From assembly GCA_946902985.2 (NCBI GenBank), contig OX336389.2, forward strand, positions 979,970,482-980,034,481: 64,000 nt of DNA, written 5' to 3'. Below the pieces are notes generated by a model. The model searched no databases, was not told the origin of the DNA, and worked only from the letters and a program-made list of their open reading frames with translations. Position numbers and translations under genes: made by a program. Below, in pieces: positions 40,391 through 49,352 of this stretch; position 1 is the first letter of the stretch, and each line of letters begins with the position of its first letter. The stretch comes from Meconema thalassinum. Lineage: Eukaryota; Arthropoda; Insecta; Orthoptera; Tettigoniidae.

Positions 40391-43360
40391 TCACACGGGG
40401 CAATCAGCAGTATTCAACAGGTAATCTCGGCATGCGGCCTTAAATTTATTTATTGTTGTGGAATTTCTGATATCGGGAGGAGTTGAATTCCATAGTCGAG
40501 ACCCAGCTACAACAAAAGAGCGGTTAAACATGGATGAGTGGTTGATGGGGATGGCGAGGGAAGAGCCAGATCGAGTGCTTCGATTATGATATGAGGACAA
40601 GTAACTAAATTTTGATGACATGTACGTGGGGGTGTTTTCATGCAGAAATCGATAGATGGATGTCAACAAGTGAAATTTACGGCGTTCATCAGGTTTAAGC
40701 CATGAAAGAGCACGGTAGCTTGGGGTTATGTGGGCATCGTATCTTAGATTGAAAGCGAACCGAAGACAAGAGTTCAATGCTTGTTGGAGTTTCATTGTTT
40801 GTCCATGAGTCGCGTCAACGAGAACGATGTCACAGTAGTCTAGAATTGGTAGTATTAGTGTCTGGATGAGTTTAATCTTAATGTCTAGTGGTAAAATATT
40901 CTTATGGCGCACGAGTGGGTGAAGGGATGCGTATATCTTTTTACGTGTATTTCTTATATGTTGTGACCAGTCAAGAGTTTCAGTTAAGGTTAACCCAAGG
41001 TTCCTTACTTCTTTACTAAAGGGGATGGTGATTGAATTCAGTGTTACTGGAGGCACAACGTAGTTGTTTTTTAATGAGTTTAGTAACTTATGAGAGCCGA
41101 TGATGATAGTTTGGGTTTTCTTAGGATTGAGCAGGAGAGAGTTGTCATCGGCGTATACACTAAGTTGATGGATATCAGTGTTTATATCCCTTATTGCATT
41201 TGATATATTGTTGATACTAGTGTGGCAATATATTTGGAGATCATCTGCATAAAGACGATATTTATTATAGTTAATTGTGGAGGAGATATCGTTGATATAG
41301 AGCACGAAAAGTAGGGGCCCAAGGACCAAACCTTGGGGGGTTCCTGCCTTTTTCTGACGCCACTGTGAGGTGGTGTCCTGTACAATCACACGCTGATTTC
41401 GACCCGTTAGGTAAGCAGAGAAAAAATTTATGGCTTCGGAGCCAAGAAGGGATTTTAGCTTCTTCAATAGGGTCGGTATATCTATGGTGTCAAATGCTCT
41501 GCTGAAATCGAGGAGTGTGAGTATTGTTACTTGTCTTTGGTCCATTGCTTGTCTGATGTCATCAGTCACCTTAAGTAAGGCAGTAGCTGTGCTGTGGCCC
41601 TTCTTGAAACCAGACTGGAGTGGATCAAGTAGAGAGTGAGTGTTCAAATATTCCAGTAATTGAGTTTGTACTAACCGTTCCAGTACTTTGGAGAGAGCAG
41701 GGAGAATAGATACAGGGCGGTAGTCGGACGGTAACAGTGGGCAAGGTATCTTAGGAAGAGGGATCACGTTGGCGTATTTCCAGATAGAAGGCAGTGTGCC
41801 ATTGTTTAAACAGTAATTAAAAATGTGTGTGAGAATGGGGAGAACAGCACCAATAATGTAATGTATAAATTTTATAGGTATATCATCAATCCCGCTCGCC
41901 TGGGATCTAATGGAATACAACACACTCTTAACTTCATTAGTGCTTAAGTTACGAAATGAAAAGCTGGGTCGATCTGTTGGTGGAAATGATGGGCCGTGAC
42001 TGGCAGCGTTATTTGGGCTGGATTGCATATCTGCATCCGTGAAATATGCATTTAGCTCGTCTAGTGGAATGTCAGGTATAGGGAGTTGCTCCTGGTTTTT
42101 TCCTATGCCCAAAGCACCGAGTTGTTTCCACGCTCTAGCCGTGTTTAGTCGGCAGGTTGTATCACGAACATACTTAAATTTAAGATTACGTAAAGTTTGC
42201 TTAATTTGGTTTCGAAGTACTCGGTACTTTTCAAAATCATTTGGTAGACCAAAACGTTTGTATTGTCTGAAAAGATTATCTCTACGGGACATCATTTTCT
42301 TGACTTCAGGAGTTAACCACGGCTTAGGTTTACGAGAAATCCTTATCTTTCTCCTGGGCGCATGTTTGTTGTATAGTGCATGTATTAATAGATTAAACTT
42401 GTTTACTTTTTCGTCAATGTCGTCCAGTCTCAATATGTCGTTCCATGGAAGACTGTAGGCATCATATTTCAGTTGTACCGGGTCTATGTCCTTTATATTT
42501 CTGCATGTAACATATTTAGTCCTGTACTTTGGAACGCGGAGCGAATACGCTAAGTATATTAAGCCATGGGTGGATATAGCCGGCACTGGTATTTGACCAT
42601 GAGTCACTACTTTCTGTGGGTTATTTGTTATGATGAGATCAATTAGTGTATGTGAAGTGTAGCTTACTGTGCTTACGAAGTTAGTTGGCTCGAGAGGAAG
42701 TATCGTCATGTCACAGGAGGAAAATAGATCTTCAAGTTTCTTTGCTTTGTATGTTTTGGTTAGTAAGTTAGTGTTAAAATCTCCTAAAATAATGACATGT
42801 TCGTAAGATGGCAGCAAATTAAGCAGACTAGTTTCAAACTCGGAAATGTATGATACAGTAGGTGGGCGATAGACAATACCTATCAATACTTTCAGCTCAT
42901 TCAGTGTTACCTCAACAAACATGAACGTCGTCCTCAGTATCTCAACGGACGATGATGAACAAATAACCCTGCTTTTCAGATCATCTCTGCAATAAAGGGC
43001 AACACCGCCTCCCATCCTATCGGCTCGATCATGGCGAAGGAGATTATATCCTTCAAGCTGAACCACACAATTTGGAAGTGATTCAGACAACCAACTCTCA
43101 GATATTCCTATTACATGAACATTGTTTTCACAGAAAATTGCTGTAATCTCATCTATGTGTGCTGGTAAGCTTTGGCTATTCAGGTGGCAGCAATGTAAGG
43201 TTCTAGGACAGTTTGAAAATGCTTGCTTTAACTTAGTGCCAGCGTGCACTGGTGAAGGTGGAGGGAGGGGAGAATTTCTATTGTACGAGCCTCGGTCATT
43301 GCCCGAGGGTGAATTGGCTCCTACAAGGACAGCAGAACTATTTCTAAATGGCATGCTCAC
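40391..43360 (-). CDS. LINE ORF2: APE endonuclease and reverse transcriptase
   Basis: An open 989-codon frame. The N-terminal APE endonuclease (about residues 55-280) shows NSQSLPAHIDEI, GISESWLSESLP (catalytic Glu), GIVYRPP, ILGDFNTNL and TLIDLIITNNPQ, with the His of the last motif in STHGLI rather than the usual SDH. The RT (about 500-760) shows SDYRPVSILPALSKVLERL, TLLDFSRAFDTIDI (motif A), GTPQGLVLGPLLFVLYINDI (motif B) and RLYADDLQIYCH (motif C). The C-terminus has AGSRLWNSTPPDIRNSTTI. The start was chosen at the first ATG, 124 nt after ORF1. Clade is CR1/jockey superfamily, not resolved further. No frame-breaking lesion seen, so it may be active. Confidence 0.93.
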   Translation of the reverse strand: MSMPFRNSSAVLVGANSPSGNDRGSYNRNSPLPPPSPVHAGTKLKQAFSNCPRTLHCCHLNSQSLPAHIDEITAIFCENNVHVIGISESWLSESLPNCVVQLEGYNLLRHDRADRMGGGVALYCRDDLKSRVICSSSSVEILRTTFMFVEVTLNELKVLIGIVYRPPTVSYISEFETSLLNLLPSYEHVIILGDFNTNLLTKTYKAKKLEDLFSSCDMTILPLEPTNFVSTVSYTSHTLIDLIITNNPQKVVTHGQIPVPAISTHGLIYLAYSLRVPKYRTKYVTCRNIKDIDPVQLKYDAYSLPWNDILRLDDIDEKVNKFNLLIHALYNKHAPRRKIRISRKPKPWLTPEVKKMMSRRDNLFRQYKRFGLPNDFEKYRVLRNQIKQTLRNLKFKYVRDTTCRLNTARAWKQLGALGIGKNQEQLPIPDIPLDELNAYFTDADMQSSPNNAASHGPSFPPTDRPSFSFRNLSTNEVKSVLYSIRSQASGIDDIPIKFIHYIIGAVLPILTHIFNYCLNNGTLPSIWKYANVIPLPKIPCPLLPSDYRPVSILPALSKVLERLVQTQLLEYLNTHSLLDPLQSGFKKGHSTATALLKVTDDIRQAMDQRQVTILTLLDFSRAFDTIDIPTLLKKLKSLLGSEAINFFSAYLTGRNQRVIVQDTTSQWRQKKAGTPQGLVLGPLLFVLYINDISSTINYNKYRLYADDLQIYCHTSINNISNAIRDINTDIHQLSVYADDNSLLLNPKKTQTIIIGSHKLLNSLKNNYVVPPVTLNSITIPFSKEVRNLGLTLTETLDWSQHIRNTRKKIYASLHPLVRHKNILPLDIKIKLIQTLILPILDYCDIVLVDATHGQTMKLQQALNSCLRFAFNLRYDAHITPSYRALSWLKPDERRKFHLLTSIYRFLHENTPTYMSSKFSYLSSYHNRSTRSGSSLAIPINHSSMFNRSFVVAGSRLWNSTPPDIRNSTTINKFKAACRDYLLNTADCPV

Positions 43361-43484
43361 AAGGTCAAGAACTTACCGTAACGGTACCTCGACTTCCTGA
43401 TGAAACTAACAGCTGACTGCCTAAATACTAAACACACACACACATTCACACACACAAACCTAATGTAACTTCTAGTACACATGT

Positions 43485-44213
43485 CTATGAACTTATTCCA
43501 TTTCCTTCACCTAGCCTATTAATGTGCAACTTTAGTTCCGCAGGTGTGTTAATATTTAGTTTTCTGCCATTGTTGAGGTGGACAACAATTCGGCCGTCTT
43601 GTGTGGATACATTACGTAACCCCCAAAAGTCCCGTGCTTTTCTTAAGATGTCCTTCCTAGTTGCAGTAAGGGATTCTGTTATTAACAGTGATGTGCCTTT
43701 GAGCAGTCGCTTTGCGCGCCAAACACGATCTCGTTGGTGGTATCGTACGAACTTTATTATTATAGGCCTACTCCCTGAGGCCACGATTCCTGCAGCAGTA
43801 CTTGGCTGGCAACCCAGTCTGTGACATCGGTCTATACTGTCCATTTGCAGAGCCACATTTAGTTTCCCTGAGAGTGTTTCGATAGCTTTCGCGTAGACGT
43901 CCTCGTTGGGAGTTTCACGTACTCCGTGGAGGAGAAGGCAGTTTCTCCGACTGTACTGCTCTGCCTCATCTTGCCGGATGTCCTGCTTCTCGAGATGCTC
44001 CTGGACGAGGATTACCTCTTTCTTCATCACGTCCAGTTCCGCAGTAATTACTTCTCGGAAGTCCTTAAAGTCTGACGCGAGAACATTCAGGGTGTCGCTG
44101 GGGTTGGTAGCACTGATCGTGGAGGCCTCCATAGCTTGCTCCAAGCGAGCTTGGAATTCAGCCATCCGCTTCTCAAACTTACTCACACGCTCGTTTACTG
44201 CCTTTAGGGTCAT
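43485..44213 (-). CDS. LINE ORF1: coiled-coil RNA-binding protein
   Basis: 242 codons. Residues ~1-75 form a heptad-like coiled coil (VNERVSKFEKRMAEFQARLE; ELDVMKKEVILVQEHLEKQ). Residues ~85-170 read as an RRM-like module starting YSRRNCLLLHGVRET and including SIDRCHRLG. The basic C-terminal domain contains LLITESLTATRKDILRKARDF. This layout matches the L1-type ORF1p nucleic-acid chaperone that packages LINE RNA. It lies upstream of ORF2 in the same orientation, and the ATG follows a 143-nt 5' UTR. Confidence 0.88.
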   Translation of the reverse strand: MTLKAVNERVSKFEKRMAEFQARLEQAMEASTISATNPSDTLNVLASDFKDFREVITAELDVMKKEVILVQEHLEKQDIRQDEAEQYSRRNCLLLHGVRETPNEDVYAKAIETLSGKLNVALQMDSIDRCHRLGCQPSTAAGIVASGSRPIIIKFVRYHQRDRVWRAKRLLKGTSLLITESLTATRKDILRKARDFWGLRNVSTQDGRIVVHLNNGRKLNINTPAELKLHINRLGEGNGISS

Positions 44214-44504
44214 ACTTTTATATTAATCACTCAACAAAAGCTTGTTCAAATAAATAAGCACACTGAGGACACTGATAAATGATACTTAACTGGCTGTTTT
44301 GGCTGGTGACTTGCGGAGCACTTTTACACTCGGTATGTAGTAGGCGCCATCTTGTATAAGTTAGTAACCACCCTGGCATTTGTCTGGAGTAGAAGTGAGA
44401 AACCATGGAAAACCACTTCTAAGACGGTTTGGGAGATAGTGTTGCACATAACTTCTACTAGCCACCTAGTAAAGGTGTTGGTAAAACATTGCTTACTTAT
44501 TATT

Positions 44505-44605
44505 GTGGGGACAATCTAGTAGTTGTCTGACAGTGAGGCAGCGTCTCGGTCTGGAAAACCAAGATTAATGACCGAAGGGACCCGACGTGCAAAATAAGAG
44601 CCTAG
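44505..44605 (+). repeat. SINE family C fragment
   Basis: gtggggacaatctagtagtt ... gaggcagcgtctcggtctgg ... aaaaccaagattaatgacc matches the middle of 39358-39665. Both ends are missing. Confidence 0.7.
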
Positions 44606-44929
44606 AAGCTCCTCAATGGCACTGACCAATTGTGTTTGCTGAAGTGCTCACTATTCGATGCCAGGTAAAACAACTTATATACGAAATAACATGGAGTTTA
44701 TGTATTTTTATGCAAAGTAATACATAAAACAACCCATTTTTCATATTTAAGTTTTTTATTCACTATAAGGTAGTAACCCTAGTAACTGATACTGGCACCT
44801 CGAGCTATGGAGGTAAGTGAAATGTTATAACTTAAAGAGTCTATTATGAAAACAAAAACAAAAAAAGTATCCAATGATTAATATGGTAAATAAAGAACAA
44901 AGAATATCCTCAAACACGGAGAAACTCAC

Positions 44930-45166
44930 ATTGAAAAAGTTGTTGTTCTTGCGTTCAGCAAACAATCCCTGGAATGTAGATCCCTGGGGGCGACCAGGCA
45001 CATCATGACAAGTGTAACTTCCTAGTAACAGGTCACGGCACTTCCTCACGTCACGTTGGTGTTTAGAGCGGAAGAAATAATGTGTTAGCCGGTACAGTGA
45101 CTTGTAATGCTGAGGAAAGCGCAGCACACATTCCTCAAGAGCCACAAGACAGTACTGCACCAACTT
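44930..45166 (-). CDS. CABIN1: CABIN1-like exon A (TPR-region end)
   Basis: 79-codon exon on the minus strand, phase 0 at both ends. Acceptor cccagtgtttcag before 45166 (a site 7 bases earlier is also possible); donor AAT|gtgagt at 44929. It reads LEECVLRFPQHYKSLYRL, then a basic HQRDVRKCRDLLLGSYTC stretch and FAERKNNNFFN. Vertebrate CABIN1 has the same arrangement (FPQHYKSLYRLA ... ARDLLLGS ... ERKSKNFFNGIWRIP), so the join to exon B (GVWRIPVS) is convincing. Intron to exon B is 16.4 kb. Earlier exons (TPR array) are expected beyond 64000; none was found in 45167-64000. Confidence 0.94.
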
Positions 45167-45512
45167 CTGAAACACTGGGAACATTTTATCCAATTCAGAA
45201 TATATTTATAAGACAATATAGCACAGCTGCAGCGATTTAACTTCGAGAGCTAATTTACAAGTATATTTCTTTGATAGAATTTATAAGAAATTCATACTAA
45301 TCCACTTCTAAGGCTATAGCCTGAGTTGGGCAGAACATATTCAATTGACATTCGCCCTCCCTTATTCAATAATTGGTTTACCGGTAATTTGTGTGATTTA
45401 TTTGCTGCTGGTGAATAAAATTGAACAATCTTATTCATAATCACGAACAAACACTGTAAAGTGTTCTATGGATGAAATTGTCCTTCTGGCATCTATTTTA
45501 TGTACACAGTAT
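45167..45512. other. Intron, no recognised feature
   Basis: AT-rich DNA between the exon A acceptor and the LTR element; its last four bases gtat are the target site of that element. Confidence 0.5.
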
Positions 45513-48500
45513 TGTGCCCAACTCTAGGAATGGGTATTCCAAGTTTCAGACACCTAGATATCAAGGGAAAGGCTGTAGCCGCTTTTGAAAGTTCAGATAT
45601 TTGAATATCGCGCTACATTGCTTCTCGAAGCCTTTCGAAGGAAATTACCGATAGTTGGATGGTAAATGACGTAGCGAGTAACAGCAGAGGTGGAGACTAT
45701 TTATTGATTAAATAGTTAACTATGGAGCAGAGACTTGAGACTGGGATCAGATTACTGGCACGGCCAAATAAAAGAGAATGCAATTAATATCAAGTAAATC
45801 GGACCAGGGATTCAAGAGATATGAGGATTTCTAGATATCAGGCGATGACGCGTGACCCTGACCGTTTTTGTATAAAAGCAAGCTGGAGCAGGCTTAGTTA
45901 GCTCAATTCATCACAAGCACTTGGCGAGCAAGTTGCGTCTACGCTGAGCCAAGGCACATGGTTGCCGCCTCTACGAAGAAGTACTTTTCAAATCGTGATA
46001 GTCACGAGAAGTGCTGCGCAAACGAGTTGGAACTTAGTAAGTTTCTGGTGAGGAGAATCACTGAGGTGATTGTATTTCTACAGACATTGGTGGAAATATT
46101 TATATTTCCTAAAGGACATATGCTAGACTTGGTCTAGAAAGTAGTATTTGTCACAGTCCAATAGTAAATTAATACTTGGATGTTTAGATCCATTTGAAGT
46201 CAGTTTTCATATTTTGTAACTATTTAACCACTTCGATCGGTCAGTACATTGAAGAATAGTCTATAACGGTGGCGTTCATTAGTCTACGCAAGGGAAACTG
46301 CAGGTTGTCTAGCGCATGGCAGATGGTGATATACAAACCATGCCCAGGGAACGATCTTCAGAACAGCCGTTAACTGCTTAGACTGTCAACGTTTTTCTTG
46401 TACTGATGAGATTACAGTGAGTTAAGTTACAACTGACACATTTAAGAAGAGATCGCTTAGATCTGACCCTTTTCAAACAAACTGTTATGGCTTTGTTAGA
46501 AGCCCATATTAAAATGGAACCACAGTCATTTAAAACGTCGAAAGATACTACCACTATGTCTGACTAGACGATTTGTGGGTCTACAATGGCGGCCGATACA
46601 AGGATTATACGTGCTTGTCCGCTAGGGCATGTCTACGGATAAATCTGGTATAGACCAGGTTTACTACACTTCAAGAACATCAAGAAATGTAAGCCACATT
46701 TGAATTATTTTATGCCTAGCTAATTGGAACAAACTATTTTTCTGCAGATGACCAACACATTTTTTTTCGTCGTATTTAAAGCTTGTAATGATTTACGCAA
46801 GACTTGTTAGATTTATTCTGAGCATTTTCAGCACTCAGAACAGTTTAGGATCGATGACCGAGCATTTTGAGCATTTATTTGAATTTTTCATATTTTTGGG
46901 AAATCCCGGTAATCAGCCGATGTAACTGTAAAAGTTAAATTTATTTTTGTTGAGGAATGGATATTTTTTCCATATTCGAAGGTTCGAACATGTGGATTCT
47001 CACATAATGAGATGATAATTAAACATATTTGAAATAATAATAATAATAATAATCCACTAATAATAATAATAATAATTTTCATAATTTTTCTAAATAATTC
47101 TTGGATATTATATTTTATAATAATCATATGTATTGAGAAAGAGCCTATGAAGTAGTTGAAACATTTCTAGTTTGGAACAGGAGATTTTACGAAGGAGAGT
47201 GGTTAGCGCATGCCCGCATTCAACCTACATTTCAGTTCTGGTTGAACAGTTGATATTTGCAATGAGCAAAGTATATGTTTCATATAACACGGAGAGGCAT
47301 GAAACGGGAAGCAATTGATATTTGTATCAAATAGGATATTTTGTATTTATATAAAATCATGACGTAAATACACTTCGAAAGTGAAATGAAGCTTTTCATA
47401 AGTATGGTAAATTCACGGGTTGAACTGAATGGGAAAATAAAATAAACTTGTAAGTTTATTAATCTTCCAGTGTTGATAACAAGCAGAGGCTTGATTTATT
47501 GTATAAATTTTGGGAAGATAATTTATGTGTGTGGAATAGTTGTAATGCCATTCCCAGGTGCGCATGTTAAGTCGCAGGAATGAAGGTTTTTTCGAGCATC
47601 AATCAAATAGCAGGTTCGATGGCTCAGGTTTATAGTAGAGTATTGGAGCCACACATTTCGTCGTATGAATAACTCGAAGGTTATTTCTTTGAAACCATCA
47701 GTTCTTATTTCAACCTTGTTTACGAATTCCATTTAGAATTTGATTTTGCTAGAACCCGGATTTGTCATGATAGTAGTTTATTCTTCTTCAGAGGAAGACC
47801 TTTGCCGTTGTTGTTGTTGTTATAATATTGTGTTCTTACACAAATAGTAGAATGGGCCACTGCCAATTTAAAATAATTCTTTAACCACGAATAATTTGAA
47901 GGATATTTTCAATCCTAGTGCCATGAACTAAATGAATTCATTATAAAACTACGATTCTAATTTCCGCATTCTGTCGAAGAATTGCAAGTTGTGAAAGTTG
48001 CTAGAAATGGCCATAAATATAAATATTTTTTTCATAATAATTCCAAGTGGAAAATCTAATAGTTGAATGGTTCAACCATTTATTGATCAAGTTGATGATT
48101 CAGAAATCATATATTTTGTTTGGAACTTGAAGTTCATAATCGAGTCACTTCTCGAATGTTTAATGTCAGAAGAACAATTAATTGTTGTTGTGCTTCGCAC
48201 AGTTCTTCGATGCTATGCTCAATGGTCAAATACTTTTCAGATATTGTTAATATGTGTTAATAATTTGTGTTGCTACGATGATAATAATAGTTTCAACGAT
48301 ATATTTTGGAAAACTGGAAAACAAATGAAAGTCTAAGAAATTCTATAAACATTTATTCTACGAGTGTTAATATCATGTAAATAGTCAAACAGTGATCTAC
48401 GTTATTTCCAGTATGGACAATTCATTTTGCACTGGAGTTAAAATATTAATAATTTTGGAACACAGTCCACAGGACTAACAATCGGACTTGTGTTTTCAAA

Positions 48501-48842
48501 AAGATTGTCAGATGTGTTTGGAAGATTTCTGTATATTGTGTGTAAATAAGAATGTGGATCGCCACACGTGGATGATGCTGCTTTGAGCATTATTCTTGCA
48601 GTCAGATTTTAACTTTAAATAAACTGAGATAATTTTACCAGATGTGTTTCACCCAATTAAATCTCCTTCTATCCTTATTGTTGCATTGAGCCAAAAATCA
48701 GCAAAGCATTTTTATAAATTTGATGTCGTTTTTGCGATTTGCTTTAACCCATCTGGCGCTCCGGGATATTTTGATTCTCTTGCTGACTGATTATTGGTAA
48801 AATGCATATGTGGTCGTGCGGACTCCGGTCTAAACGGGCACA
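45513..48842 (+). repeat. 5' LTR
   Basis: Same length as the 3' LTR. Differences seen: aactcg against aacccg (47677/53842), ctacgag against ctaagag (48359/54524), aagaatg against aagagtg (48550/54715) and tctcttg against tctcgtg (48780/54945). An AATAAA motif lies near 48617. The open frames within it have no family match. Confidence 0.95.
45871..45877 (+). promoter_or_regulatory. LTR TATA box
   Basis: tataaaa about 360 bp into the LTR, preceded by gaccgttttt, with a GC-balanced stretch downstream. The same site is at 52036 in the 3' LTR. If the AATAAA near 48617 is the poly(A) signal, the R region is about 2.7 kb, unusually long. Confidence 0.7.
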
Positions 48843-49352
48843 TAAAATAAGATAGAGAGAGAAATGGCTTCGAACGTGGGTCCCGATTTAGACATGGTCA
48901 ATCGCATGCCGATTTGAAATTGTGATAATTTTTATAGAAATATTTTGGGAGTTGAGAGATGTCTGGTTTGGATGAATAAATTAGTAGGAAACCCAATTAG
49001 TGGGGAAAATTAAAAATTTAACTGGTTAATAATTAGAATGGGTTTGATTATTTTTGATAATGGCTTAACCATTAGGGCGTCAAGTAAATTCAGTAGTAAA
49101 CGTTCGATGACTGGAGATACACATTATTAGAATCCAGGTGGAGGATATTTGAGAACTTGCATATTTTTCTTGTGATATTGTGGTAAATGTAATTCGTAAA
49201 AGTAGAGAATTTTGTTTTTCCATCACGTCGATATTAGGACAAATCTCATTTTATTATAGTGTTCCAATTAGCTATTCATATTTCTTGTTCTAGTTATAAG
49301 CTTGTGTTTGCCACTGTTGTATACCCCTAAGTTTTGAATAATAATTGAAATT

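Larger units (their letters stand above)
40088..44356 (-). mobile_element. Full-length two-ORF LINE, apparently intact
   Basis: A 4.27-kb LINE flanked by taagtta (40081-40087 and 44357-44363). The minus-strand 5' end begins TACAAGATGGCGCC. ORF1 (43485-44213) and ORF2 (40391-43360) are both open. The 3' end is a (AAATA)n-type tail. Both boundaries are fixed because the split SINE is known from other copies. Confidence 0.93.
39930..44460 (-). mobile_element. SINE family B copy, split by a full-length LINE
   Basis: The 3' half is at 39930-40087 (gaggctttgcgacatcgtgg ... ggaggtggccttggcc). The 5' half resumes at 44364 (aaccaccctggcatttgtct ... gagaaaccatgg). The interrupted site is taagtta, present on both sides of the LINE. 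Confidence 0.8.

Noticed and set aside
48067..48336. 89-codon open frame in each LTR (also 54232-54501)
   Set aside because: Leucine- and isoleucine-rich frame in AT-rich DNA without family match; identical in both LTRs simply because the LTRs are identical.
48863..48885. tggcttcgaacgtgggtccc as a tRNA primer-binding site after the 5' LTR
   Set aside because: It lies ~22 bp from the LTR end, and its TTCGAA sits where an acceptor stem should be, so it does not fit a tRNA 3' end. The primer remains unassigned.
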